Below are positions 49,694 through 57,979 of a stretch of 64,000 bases of DNA, in pieces (position 1 is the stretch's first letter; every line of letters begins with the position of its first letter). The stretch is from Rhizobium sp. BK418. GTDB taxonomy: Bacteria; Pseudomonadota; Alphaproteobacteria; Rhizobiales; Rhizobiaceae. Location: contig NZ_SLZK01000003.1 of the NCBI RefSeq assembly GCF_004341105.1, positions 992,001 to 1,056,000 of the forward strand. Reading direction: 5' to 3'. The notes below the pieces were generated by a model, which was not told the origin of the DNA, did no database searches, and saw nothing but the letters and a program-made list of their open reading frames with translations. The position numbers and the translations under genes were made by a program.

Positions 49694-50769
49694 GCGACAT
49701 CCGTATCGATGACAGGATAGACGGCGGCGAAGGGTTCAAGGCGGGTGCTGCGCCGAACGATCTATTGCGCTCGGCGCGCTTCCGGCTGGAGCGCGAGGTG
49801 CACTGGCGTCAGCTGGACGAGCTGGTGAGCCGGGCGGAGAAGGGCGGTGCGGCAACACTCAGCTATAACGAGGTGCGCAATCTCGCCAGCGGCTACAGGC
49901 AGGCGATGAATTCGCTCTCCGTGGCCCGCGACATTTCCCTCGATCGGGCGCTGATCGCCTATCTGGAAAGCCTCTGCGCGCGCGCCTATCTCGTCGTCTA
50001 CGCACCGCAGGAAAGCCTCGGCGGCCTGATGTCCCGGGTGCTGCTCAAGGGCATTCCGCAGGCGGTGCGCCGCTCGGCCCTGCCGCTGTTCATCGGTTTT
50101 CTCGCGCTCGTTCTCGGCGCTTTTGCCGGGTACCGGCTCTGCAGCAGCGATCCAGGCTGGTTCTACACCTTCGTGCCGCCCGAAATGGCCGATCAGCGCA
50201 CGCCGGATGCCTCTGCCGATTACCTGCGCTCGACGATCTACGGCAATGAACGGCATGAGAGCGACGGGTTGGCTGCCTTTTCGGCCTATCTCTTTTCCCA
50301 CAATACAGGGATTGCGGTGCTGATCTTTGCGCTCGGCGTCTTCCTGTCGGTGCCGAGCTTCGTCCTGACCTTCTACAATGGCCTTATCCTCGGCGCGTTC
50401 TTCGCGATGTTCCATCGCAAGGGGCTGGGTTTCGACGTTTTCGGCTGGCTCTCGATCCACGGCGTCACCGAGCTTGCAGCGATCTCCATTGCCTGCGCCG
50501 GCGGGGCGGGGCTCGGGCTCGCCGTGCTCCTGCCGGGCGGGCGAACGCGCCGGGAGGCCTTGCGTCATCAGGGGCATGATGCCGTCAAACTCGCGATCCT
50601 CGCGGCCTTGATGCTCGTCGTGGCGGCCTTTATCGAAGGTTTCCTGCGCCAGTTGGTACAGGATACAATCTGGCGGCTCGTCATCGGCTGGGGCATGGGC
50701 CTCTTTTGGGTGAGTTGGCTGCTGCTGGCCGGCCGCGAAGGCAAGTCCGAACGTGAGCCTGCGCGATGA
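49690..50769 (+). CDS. SpoIIM/DUF95-type membrane protein
   Basis: A 359-residue protein. The first 120 residues are cytoplasmic and helical, followed by about six transmembrane helices (for example LPLFIGFLALVLGAFAGY, IAVLIFALGVFLSVPSFVLTFYNGLILGAFFA, LAAISIACAGGAGLGLAVLLPGG). The YNGLILGAFFAMFHRKGLG and SIHGVTELAAI blocks are typical of stage II sporulation protein M relatives, which also occur in non-sporulating MoxR operons. Its start overlaps DUF58 by 4 bases and its end overlaps the RDD gene by 4. Confidence 0.85.
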   Translation: MSDIRIDDRIDGGEGFKAGAAPNDLLRSARFRLEREVHWRQLDELVSRAEKGGAATLSYNEVRNLASGYRQAMNSLSVARDISLDRALIAYLESLCARAYLVVYAPQESLGGLMSRVLLKGIPQAVRRSALPLFIGFLALVLGAFAGYRLCSSDPGWFYTFVPPEMADQRTPDASADYLRSTIYGNERHESDGLAAFSAYLFSHNTGIAVLIFALGVFLSVPSFVLTFYNGLILGAFFAMFHRKGLGFDVFGWLSIHGVTELAAISIACAGGAGLGLAVLLPGGRTRREALRHQGHDAVKLAILAALMLVVAAFIEGFLRQLVQDTIWRLVIGWGMGLFWVSWLLLAGREGKSEREPAR

Positions 50770-51680
50770 AACAGCCGAAACAGTCAGTCCAGGACACCAA
50801 GGACAGCAGGCGCGTCGAGCAGTTCATCCCGCCGGAAGGTGTTCCGATCACTTTCGCGATCGCCTCGCTCGGAAGCCGTGTCGGCGCGCAGATCCTCGAT
50901 ATCATCTTCATCTTCGTTGTTTTCTTCATCGTCGGGGTCGTCGTCTATGCAGCAGGGTTGGCTTCCACGGGCACGCAGACGCTGTTCCTGTTGCTGGGCT
51001 TTTTGCTGCGCGCCCCCTATTACGCGTTGTCGGAGCTCATCTGGAACGGACGCACACTTGGTAAACGGGTAACGGGCATTCGCGTCATCAATGCTGATGG
51101 CCGGCGCTTGACCCCACATCAGGTGACAGCCCGCAACCTGATGAAAGAGGTGGAGATATTTACGCCGGCTGTGCTCCTATTTTCGATCGGCTCGCAATCG
51201 TCATGGGAAGACGGTCTGACGGCGCTCTGGCTGCTGGTCGTCGTCATCGTCCCGCTTGCCAATCGGCGCAGGCAACGCATCGGCGACATGATCGCGGGCA
51301 CGATCGTGGTCGACAATCCGCGCTCGGTGCTGCTCTCCGACCTTGTGGTGTCTTCGCCATCGACCCGATTGTTGGAGGGGACCTTCGAATTCCATCCTGA
51401 ACATCTCGATATCTACGGGAGATATGAGCTGCAGACGCTGGAGGACGTGCTTCGCGATACGACGAAGACCTCCGGCGACGAAGAGATCGTCAAAATTGTG
51501 CGCACGATTACGCGAAGGATCCGCTACGAAGATCCGGTCAAGAGCGGCCAGGAGCTCATCTTCCTGAAAGACTTCTATCGCGCCCAGCGCGAGCATCTGG
51601 AGAGCCTGAAGCTGTTCGGAAAGGCGCGTGAGAACAAGTTTCACGAGCATACGACAACAGAGGCGAAGAGGCTTGTATGA
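50766..51680 (+). CDS. RDD-family membrane protein with a cytoplasmic extension
   Basis: A 304-residue protein. Residues 20-185 are the RDD domain: RVGAQILDIIFIFVVFFIVGVVVYAAG, then IWNGRTLGKRVTGIRVINADGRRLTPHQVTARNLMKEVEIF and a last hydrophobic segment ending RRQRIGDMIAGTIVV. The remaining 110 residues are a charged, helical cytoplasmic tail (about 200-304). It is the last gene of the MoxR operon and may signal or transport together with the SpoIIM-like protein. Confidence 0.85.
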   Translation: MKQPKQSVQDTKDSRRVEQFIPPEGVPITFAIASLGSRVGAQILDIIFIFVVFFIVGVVVYAAGLASTGTQTLFLLLGFLLRAPYYALSELIWNGRTLGKRVTGIRVINADGRRLTPHQVTARNLMKEVEIFTPAVLLFSIGSQSSWEDGLTALWLLVVVIVPLANRRRQRIGDMIAGTIVVDNPRSVLLSDLVVSSPSTRLLEGTFEFHPEHLDIYGRYELQTLEDVLRDTTKTSGDEEIVKIVRTITRRIRYEDPVKSGQELIFLKDFYRAQREHLESLKLFGKARENKFHEHTTTEAKRLV

Positions 51681-51782
51681 GATGGTGTAAGTGGATTTTG
51701 CCTGCTGAACCAGTCATTACGCCCCCCAGACCCTGCAGTTCGTGTATCGCCGCCTGATAAACCTTGACTTCGAAATGTGAGT

Positions 51783-51798
51783 GTATAAGTACTTATAC
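51783..51798. promoter_or_regulatory. 16-base palindrome, candidate operator of the toxin-antitoxin pair
   Basis: GTATAAGT-ACTTATAC is a perfect palindrome ending nine bases before the toxin GTG start and overlapping the expected promoter region (a TTGACT box is at 51764-51769). Binding there by the HTH antitoxin would autorepress the pair. Confidence 0.6.
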
Positions 51799-51807
51799 GG
51801 AGCTTTG

Positions 51808-52161
51808 GTGAGTAAAGACATCATCTGGATGGGGTCGTCATTCGAGGACATCAAGGAGTTCCCGAAGGGTGCCCGCAAGCAGGCAGGTCACGACCTCAAC
51901 CGTATTAAGGCCGGTTTGCCTCCTAACGACTGGAAAACTTTCTCCACGGTCGGGCCAGGTACCGCAGAGATAAGGATTAAGGACGAAGGAAACCAGTATC
52001 GAGTGTTCTACGTCGCGAAGTTTGATGACGGGATCTTCGTGTTGCATTGCTTCTCGAAGACCACCCAAAAGACCTCGCAGCATGACATTGATGTCGGCAA
52101 GAGCCGCTATAAGGCAATGAAAAAGCAAATAAGCGATAAAGCGAAAGGGAAAACGAGATGA
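51808..52161 (+). CDS. HigB/RelE-type toxin (phage-derived Gp49-like)
   Basis: A 117-residue basic protein read from GTG at 51808 (CGGAG ahead). The sequence DIIWMGSSFEDIKEFPKGARKQAGHDLNRIKAG, GTAEIRIKDEGNQYRVFYVAKFDDGIFVLHCFSKTTQKTS and the closing lysine-rich tail match the Gp49/HigB family of ribosome-dependent mRNA interferases. It ends in ATGA, overlapping the antitoxin start by four bases. The order toxin-antitoxin is typical for HigBA-like systems. Confidence 0.85.
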   Translation: MSKDIIWMGSSFEDIKEFPKGARKQAGHDLNRIKAGLPPNDWKTFSTVGPGTAEIRIKDEGNQYRVFYVAKFDDGIFVLHCFSKTTQKTSQHDIDVGKSRYKAMKKQISDKAKGKTR

Positions 52162-52493
52162 AACCGAAGGACGACGAGATCGGTCACGTTACCCTGGCTG
52201 GTGCCAATATTTTTGAAGATCTTGGTTTTGATTCTGACGAGGCAACATCTCTTCAGGCGGAATCTGATGCCCAGATCGCTGCCTTGGTCGAAATCAAAGA
52301 AAATCTCATGACTGAAATCTCCGATTGGATTGCTGCAAGCCAGCTCAAACAGTCGGAAGCGGCGGAGAGACTGCACGTCTCTCGCCCGCGTGTGTCCGAT
52401 GTGGTGAACAAGAAGGTTTCCAAATTCACTGTAGACACGCTTATCGAGATGGTTCAGCGCATCGGTAAGAAAGTACAGGTTGCGGTTGTCTAG
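52158..52493 (+). CDS. HTH antitoxin (XRE/HigA-type)
   Basis: A 111-residue protein with an acidic N-terminus and a helix-turn-helix in residues 50-90 (MTEISDWIAASQLKQSEAAERLHVSRPRVSDVVNKKVSKFTVDTLIEMVQRIG). It is the typical partner of a Gp49-type toxin, neutralising it and repressing the operon through the palindrome at 51783-51798. Confidence 0.85.
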   Translation: MKPKDDEIGHVTLAGANIFEDLGFDSDEATSLQAESDAQIAALVEIKENLMTEISDWIAASQLKQSEAAERLHVSRPRVSDVVNKKVSKFTVDTLIEMVQRIGKKVQVAVV

Positions 52494-52744
52494 GCGAGTT
52501 GCGCCGGTCCCCGCGGGAGGGCTTCCTGCTGCTGCCGCTCGCGCTGGAAATCGCAGTCCCGTTAGTTATCGATCTTCTGGCATTGGCAGGATTGCTCGTC
52601 GGCTGCTTTATCGGGCCGAGCACCTCTAGATCTCGCTCGTAAGATGTGCTGCGGGCGAAGGGACGTGCCATACCAAACTGTTGAGGAGGCCGAGGCACCG
52701 CGGTGTCCATCTTCTCCTCAGCAAGGAGAGGGTGGCCACGATGC

Positions 52745-54694
52745 CTAGCCACTGTCCCCAAGCAGCTCCCAAAGATTCACCTTCTCCGCGCGCCCTTTCA
52801 CCTGCACCAGTCCCAGCGGCCGAAAGTTGAACCGGTCTGCGACTGCACCGTGGATCGCCGCACTTCCCAGGATCGACGTGCCGAATTCCTTGTTCAATCC
52901 TTCCAGCCGCGAGGCGACGTTGATCGTGTCGCCCATGGCCGTGTATTGCTGGCGCGAGATTGCGCCGAAACTGCCGACGACGGCCGGGCCTGTGTGGAGG
53001 CCGAAGCGGGTGACGAGTTCGGGGTGGCCGTTCTCTCTGTTTTCCTCGTTCAGGCCGTCGACAGCCGCCTTCATGGCGAGCGCGCAGCGGCAGCCGTGTT
53101 CGGCGTGGTCAGCATCTTCGACCGGGGCGTTCCACATGACGAAGATCGAGTCGCCAAGATATTGAACGACGGTGCCGCCATGGCGTTCGGCGATGGTGTT
53201 GAGCAGCTCGAAATAGGCTGACAACGTATCGACCACGTCTTCGGGCGAATGCTGCTCGGATATGGTGGTGAAATCCCTGATATCGGTGAAGAGCACGGTC
53301 ACTTCCTGCCGCCTTGCCTTGACCGCCTGTCCCTCGGGATTAACGATCCGCCGGACGACTTCGCGCGGCACATAGAGGGCAAACTGGCTGATGGCGTGGC
53401 GGCTCGCGGCAAGCGCTGTCGCCAGCGTGTTGATCTCGGAGATCCAGGAATGGGCCACGGGCTTTTCGCCGAAATCGAGATCGCCGATCCGGCGAGCCTC
53501 GCCCGCAAGCCGGTAGAGAGAGCGGCTGACCATGCGGGACAAGGCGAGCGATGCGACGACGCCGGCGATCAGGAAGGCGCTCGCAATCAGCAGATTGCGG
53601 ATGAGCTGCCGGTTGGCTTCCGCCACCAGATCTTCCATAGGCACGATGATGGCGGCGGCACTTCCCTTGAACAGGCCGTCGACGCTGACAGGGGCGATCT
53701 GCACGAGATGGGGCTCGCCATCGAGCGCGATGCGCGCGAGCCCGCCATTGGCAAAGGCCGGATCCTGCCGCAGCCCGTTCACGGTTTGAAGGCTCGTGTC
53801 GAAGCCGTTCGCCGTCGCCTGCATGGCGCCAGCGCGTCTCGACCAGATATCGATGATCCTGCTCATGATGTCGGGGTCGGAATGGGCGACGAGCTCGCCG
53901 CCGGCATCGATGATATAGGCGCGGGCGCGCGGCGAGATGGCGCGCGCGTCAAGTAAGTGGCTCACGGTCAGCAGGTGTATATTGATGCCGACGATGACCT
54001 TGTTATCGTCTTTCATCGGGGCTGCGATCGTCAGCGTCGGAACACTCAGCGTTCCGGCGACATAGGGGCCGACAGAAACCGGCACGCCATCCTGAACGGC
54101 GGCCTGATACCAGGGGCGTTGGCGCGGATCGAAGGAGGCATATTCGACATCGCGCTTTTCGATGAGGCTCGCCTTGTCATCGAGAAACTCAAACGTCGAG
54201 ACGGCATCCGCGCTGTCTCTGCGGGCAATCGTGCGGATGGCGAAAGACGTGCCATCGGGTGCGGCAAGGGTGCGCCTGACATCCTGTCTTTCGGTGTTGA
54301 TGACCTGCAGATAGGAGCCGTCGGGATAGCCGGCATAGACGCTCGTGGCGTTCGGCACATTGCGCAGGACTTGCAGGAAGAACTCCCGTTTTGCCTTGAT
54401 ATCCTGCGGTGGCGGGGAGGTGAGCTGCGGCAGGGCGGAGGCGAAGGCCACCGCCTCCATGCCGCCTTGCAGCGTATTGCGGTATCCCTCGATCAGCAGC
54501 AGGCTCATCTCGCGCATCTGCCGCGCGCCGACCTGAATGGCTGCATCGCTTCCGTGCCGAAAGGCCAACCAGATGATCGGCGTCGACGTGCACAGCAGCG
54601 ATGCCACGACCAGCACGCCGAGATGCAGCCTCAGGGGTTTTGACCAGTGCACGCGATTTCCCTCGAAATGCGGACGCGTTCGACGCCGTATCAT
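52745..54694 (-). CDS. membrane CACHE-sensor adenylate/guanylate cyclase
   Basis: A 649-residue protein. Residues 18-40 are a TM helix (LHLGVLVVASLLCTSTPIIWLAF). A double CACHE domain follows (about 50-350), with YPDGSYLQVINTERQDVRRTLAAPDG and YASFDPRQRPWYQAAVQDGVPVSVGPYVAG. A second TM helix (about 360-385), a HAMP-like segment and a class III cyclase domain (about 450-649) complete it. It has the metal Asp (VLFTDIRDFTT) and the DTINVASRLE block, but the usual purine-contacting Lys is Gln (VVQYLGDS). It would sense an external ligand and make a cyclic nucleotide, if active. The ATG at 54694 follows CAGGG. Confidence 0.85.
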   Translation of the reverse strand: MIRRRTRPHFEGNRVHWSKPLRLHLGVLVVASLLCTSTPIIWLAFRHGSDAAIQVGARQMREMSLLLIEGYRNTLQGGMEAVAFASALPQLTSPPPQDIKAKREFFLQVLRNVPNATSVYAGYPDGSYLQVINTERQDVRRTLAAPDGTSFAIRTIARRDSADAVSTFEFLDDKASLIEKRDVEYASFDPRQRPWYQAAVQDGVPVSVGPYVAGTLSVPTLTIAAPMKDDNKVIVGINIHLLTVSHLLDARAISPRARAYIIDAGGELVAHSDPDIMSRIIDIWSRRAGAMQATANGFDTSLQTVNGLRQDPAFANGGLARIALDGEPHLVQIAPVSVDGLFKGSAAAIIVPMEDLVAEANRQLIRNLLIASAFLIAGVVASLALSRMVSRSLYRLAGEARRIGDLDFGEKPVAHSWISEINTLATALAASRHAISQFALYVPREVVRRIVNPEGQAVKARRQEVTVLFTDIRDFTTISEQHSPEDVVDTLSAYFELLNTIAERHGGTVVQYLGDSIFVMWNAPVEDADHAEHGCRCALAMKAAVDGLNEENRENGHPELVTRFGLHTGPAVVGSFGAISRQQYTAMGDTINVASRLEGLNKEFGTSILGSAAIHGAVADRFNFRPLGLVQVKGRAEKVNLWELLGDSG

Positions 54695-54997
54695 TTGCCC
54701 TGACCTATCCGGGCTTTCCGGCCGCGCCGGATGCGCGTTCGCAACTGTTGCAGCTAACTGCTTTTTGCGACGTCGCACAAGCGATGCTTGTGGGGGACGC
54801 CGATGCGGGGCGGGCCTCACGAACTAAGTCGAAAAGGGGGGCGGCGCAGAAGAATTCTTCTGTGGTTGTTCTTGCGCGTTACTCGCGCCAGGCGGGCAGC
54901 AATGCTAGAGATCGGTGGCCAAAACCAACGGCACCCGCCAGACTGTCAGCGCCCGCCGAGGGAGTCACAGCACGCGACCTCGTCATTCTGCGACATT
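54695..54997. other. intergenic stretch with a 16-base palindrome
   Basis: This 303-base gap is ahead of the cyclase gene. It contains the perfect palindrome CAGAAGAA-TTCTTCTG (54847-54862), about 150 bases from the cyclase start, a possible operator. No gene or terminator is supportable in the rest. Confidence 0.5.
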
Positions 54998-55792
54998 CTA
55001 ATCCAGCCTGTCCGGATCGTCGTGAGACAAATATAACGGGTCGCCCTCTCCGAACTGGTACGCGCCCGGATGAATCTCCGCCACCTGCAGCACGGCGACA
55101 TCCCCTGATGGCTTGATGTGAAGGGCGGAGAGGATGTTTGTCGCGAAGGCGCCTGTGTCTATCGCGATGCGGTTCGGGAAAATCTCGACGCGTCCGCTTG
55201 CCGTAATCGTATGCCCGTGGACGACGACCTTGCCGAAGGATTCCGGCGAATTGAGGAACTCGTCGCGGATCCACATCAGCGAATGAGAATCCTGCTCGTT
55301 CAATGGAATCCCGGGCTTCAGACCGGCATGGACGAGGATGTGGTGGTCGAGTTCGACATAGCGCTCGGCAGCGCGCAGGCAGGCTAGGTGCTCGTCGTCC
55401 ATCCGGCGCCGGATCTCGTTCGGGGTGATAGGGGCTCCCCAGGGCAGGCCGTAGGAGGCCATCGTTTCGCCGCCGCCGAGATCCCACCAGTGCGCGGCGA
55501 GGGTCGCCTGGGTGGCGGGGTCGGGCTCGCCAAGCAATCGTAGGGGTATCGCATCGTGGTTGCCACGGATCAGTTTCGATACCGGTATCTCCCGCAACGT
55601 CCTGATGACGAGATCCATCGCCGCGCGGCTTTCCGGCCCCCGGTCCATGATGTCGCCGAGGAAGACGATCCGATGCCGGATCCCTTCCTGGCGCACCTTA
55701 TCGGCGATCCCTGCCAGCATCTCGCGGAGCAGGTCGGCGCGGCCATGCACATCGCCGATGGCGAATGTATGGAGTGAACCGTTTTCGGTCAT
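54998..55792 (-). CDS. metallophosphoesterase (serine/threonine phosphatase-like)
   Basis: A 264-residue protein with the calcineurin-like metal site in order: FAIGDVHGRADLL (D-x-H, about 9-21), IVFLGDIMDRGPES (GD-x-x-D-RG, about 40-53), LIRGNHDAIPLRLL (GNHD, about 72-85), LVHAGLKPG, and KVVVHGHTITASGR. The GDVHG and GNHD blocks fit the PP2A-like or diadenosine-tetraphosphatase groups. The ATG at 55792 is behind GGAGGTG; 33 upstream codons in the frame are not supported. Confidence 0.9.
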   Translation of the reverse strand: MTENGSLHTFAIGDVHGRADLLREMLAGIADKVRQEGIRHRIVFLGDIMDRGPESRAAMDLVIRTLREIPVSKLIRGNHDAIPLRLLGEPDPATQATLAAHWWDLGGGETMASYGLPWGAPITPNEIRRRMDDEHLACLRAAERYVELDHHILVHAGLKPGIPLNEQDSHSLMWIRDEFLNSPESFGKVVVHGHTITASGRVEIFPNRIAIDTGAFATNILSALHIKPSGDVAVLQVAEIHPGAYQFGEGDPLYLSHDDPDRLD

Positions 55793-55909
55793 CGACACCT
55801 CCATGATGATGCCTGGTACGCGACGAGGTGTTATCAGATTCTCCGGGCATTCATCGAATAAGAAAGGGCGGCTGATTGCCGGCCTCACCATCTTCGTCTC
55901 AGTGTCCTC

Positions 55910-56070
55910 ATGCTAGCACAAGGGGTGTCCCGGAGATGCAGCCATCGCGCCTCCGCGAGGGAAAATGACGCATGTGCCGAGAGGGAAATAATCTCGCCGG
56001 CCCAGGGACTTGGCGGACCGGATTGCTCTGATGATCCCCGGAACACGTCCGAGGACAGGAATGAGGGAGC
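55910..56070. repeat. RIME-like element, degenerate
   Basis: The right part (CTTGGCGGACCGGATTGCTCT to GGACAGGAATGAGGGAG) resembles one arm of the RIME-like element at 14003-14182, and the left part has a partial inverse. It lies in the gap between the phosphatase and the acyltransferase gene and has no coding signal. Confidence 0.45.
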
Positions 56071-56125
56071 TAGGGGCGTCTTCAATATTTCCTGACGGCG
56101 TACCGATCGGCGCCGCTGCTTCCCC

Positions 56126-57256
56126 TCACGCGGAAGCGCGCGGCTTCGTCAGGCCCTTGCCGATATTCTGCCCCGGCATTTCGATGAGATTATATCCGAC
56201 CCAGGCCAGCGCGTAGACGATCGGCACGGTGATGGCGAGCGTCAGGGCCCAGCGCACCGGATCGGAGACGTTGGTTGTGCGGATCAGGTAGGCGATGACC
56301 GGCTGCATGACCATCAGATGGATGAGATAGGCGCCGAAGGACAGTTCGCCGAGATTGTGGAAGAAGCCGTTGCCCAGAAAGGCGCCGATCGGCCTCAATC
56401 GTCTGGCGATCGGTTCCGGCAGGCGGTGGGTGTGGATGAAGGCGAAGAAGATCAGGACCAGTGTGACCCGCACGGTTTCATGCATCAGGTCGCGTTCGCC
56501 GCCGACAGGCGCCAGCACCAGCATAATGGCGATCGCCGCGAACTGGTAGGCGCGCGCCCTGTCGGTCCGCAGCGCGCCGGCCAGCAACATACCGGCGGCA
56601 AAGACGTGCATTTTCAAGGGCAGGAAGGTCGGCATCGGAAAATTGATGCCGATCCGGTTGAGGCCGGAGGCAATCACCAACCCGATGGCGGTGACGGCGA
56701 CAATGCCCTTGAGCCAGCCGATGCGGCCGATCACGATCACGATGAAGGGCAGGGCGGCATAGAACTGCATTTCGAGGCCGATGCTCCAGTCGGGCAGCGC
56801 CGTCCTGTAAGCGAAATGCGGGCTGAAGCCGAAGAGGAAGGTCAGGTGCGCAAGATAATTCGCCAGGCTGCTGTCCAGATAGCGCTCGGCGAGCTGCGGT
56901 CTGACGCCGTTGAAGCCATCGATCGCCATGCGGGCGTCGTAAAGCATGGGGCCGAGCGTCAGGGCGGCGACGAGCATCACGTAGTAGAGTGGTGCAATGC
57001 GAAAAAAGCGCCGGACCCAGAAGGTGATCCAGGTGCTGCTCGCCTCCCATGGCTCCCGGTCGCGCCGGCGCTGATAGTGGAAGACCATCAGGAAACCAGA
57101 GAGCATGATGAAGAGATCAACGCCGAGATCGGGATCGCCTATGACGGGCACCGAGAAACGGGTGAGGAGATGAGCATGACCCACAAGGACCCATAGAGCA
57201 GCCAAGCCACGCAGGCCGTCGAGGCAATCGACTCGATCGCCGACAACACTCTTCAT
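56126..57256 (-). CDS. acyltransferase family 3 membrane protein
   Basis: A 376-residue protein. Its start, CLDGLRGLAALWVLVGHAH, is the family signature (D-G-x-R-G-x-A-A-x-x-V). LGVDLFIMLSGFLMVFHYQRR follows (F-x-x-S-G-F-x-x), and about nine hydrophobic segments run to FGAYLIHLMVMQPVIAYLI. It would O-acylate a surface glycan or similar in the cytoplasmic membrane. The ATG at 57256 follows AGAGGAA. It is divergent from the KTSC gene. Confidence 0.85.
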   Translation of the reverse strand: MKSVVGDRVDCLDGLRGLAALWVLVGHAHLLTRFSVPVIGDPDLGVDLFIMLSGFLMVFHYQRRRDREPWEASSTWITFWVRRFFRIAPLYYVMLVAALTLGPMLYDARMAIDGFNGVRPQLAERYLDSSLANYLAHLTFLFGFSPHFAYRTALPDWSIGLEMQFYAALPFIVIVIGRIGWLKGIVAVTAIGLVIASGLNRIGINFPMPTFLPLKMHVFAAGMLLAGALRTDRARAYQFAAIAIMLVLAPVGGERDLMHETVRVTLVLIFFAFIHTHRLPEPIARRLRPIGAFLGNGFFHNLGELSFGAYLIHLMVMQPVIAYLIRTTNVSDPVRWALTLAITVPIVYALAWVGYNLIEMPGQNIGKGLTKPRASA

Positions 57257-57585
57257 GAGCAAATTCCTCTGCGTAAGGTTATGGAATTTGAGTATTTACG
57301 CGTTAAAGTAGGCGGAATGGACCATCTTTCGAGCGGTAGCACAAGTTTTTTATTGCGCTGCGGCAAGAAAAGGTGAAGCCCGAAGCGGGTGTGGACGCCG
57401 CTTTCAACCGCGATCCGATCTCTTGCATTGAAATGCGTTCGCTTCATGTTTTCCCGGGCAAAACAGCCGCATTCGCGCACGGAAATGTGAAGACAGGCGA
57501 CGATCTTGCCGGGGATGAGACATAGATATGCTTGACTATGTCAGTAGGAATGTTTCCATTGTGCGACGCACCATAGGGAGCAACA
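57257..57585. other. divergent intergenic stretch
   Basis: This 329-base gap separates the acyltransferase and KTSC genes, which are divergent, and must carry two promoters. An AT-rich patch (about 57275-57310) precedes the acyltransferase gene. I see no recognised operator or repeat. Confidence 0.4.
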
Positions 57586-57846
57586 ATGGAACTCTCGTCA
57601 AAGCTCGTGAAATCCGTTGCCTACGACCCGTCGACCGGCGTGCTCGATATCGAGATTCGCCTCAAGGGACATCGCCGTTATTTCAACGTTCCGCCTTCCG
57701 TGTATGAGAACCTGATCACGGCTACGTCGCCCGGCTGGTATTACACACGCCATATCCGGGATGCGTTTCCGCGTTCGGCCGCCGGCGCGGAGGGCCGCCT
57801 CCGAGCACTCAAGACGATTCTCGGCCGTCGCGACCAATTTTCCTGA
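57586..57846 (+). CDS. KTSC-domain protein
   Basis: An 86-residue protein with SSKLVKSVAYDPSTGVLDIEIRLKGHRRYFNVPPSVYENLITATSPGWYYTRHIRDAF. This is the KTSC domain, named for the Lys-Thr-Ser-Cys tetrad near the N-terminus in some members; here it is KSVAYDP. In other proteins the domain occurs alone or next to lysyl-tRNA synthetase; its function is unknown. AGGGAG precedes the ATG. Confidence 0.8.
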   Translation: MELSSKLVKSVAYDPSTGVLDIEIRLKGHRRYFNVPPSVYENLITATSPGWYYTRHIRDAFPRSAAGAEGRLRALKTILGRRDQFS

Positions 57847-57979
57847 TTGCGGATAGATGGACGGAGCAGGGTATTGCCGCCCCGTCGGGAAGAACGGCTG
57901 CTCGGGCCATCGGGAAACAGCCGGATTTCACGCTGGCGTTTCCGACAGCGTGAAATCCCTGCTTTGGGCGGTTTAGCTA

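Noticed and set aside
52499..52642. A short TTG-started hydrophobic frame after the antitoxin gene
   Set aside because: It has no clear ribosome site, and its hydrophobic character is common in GC-rich out-of-frame DNA.
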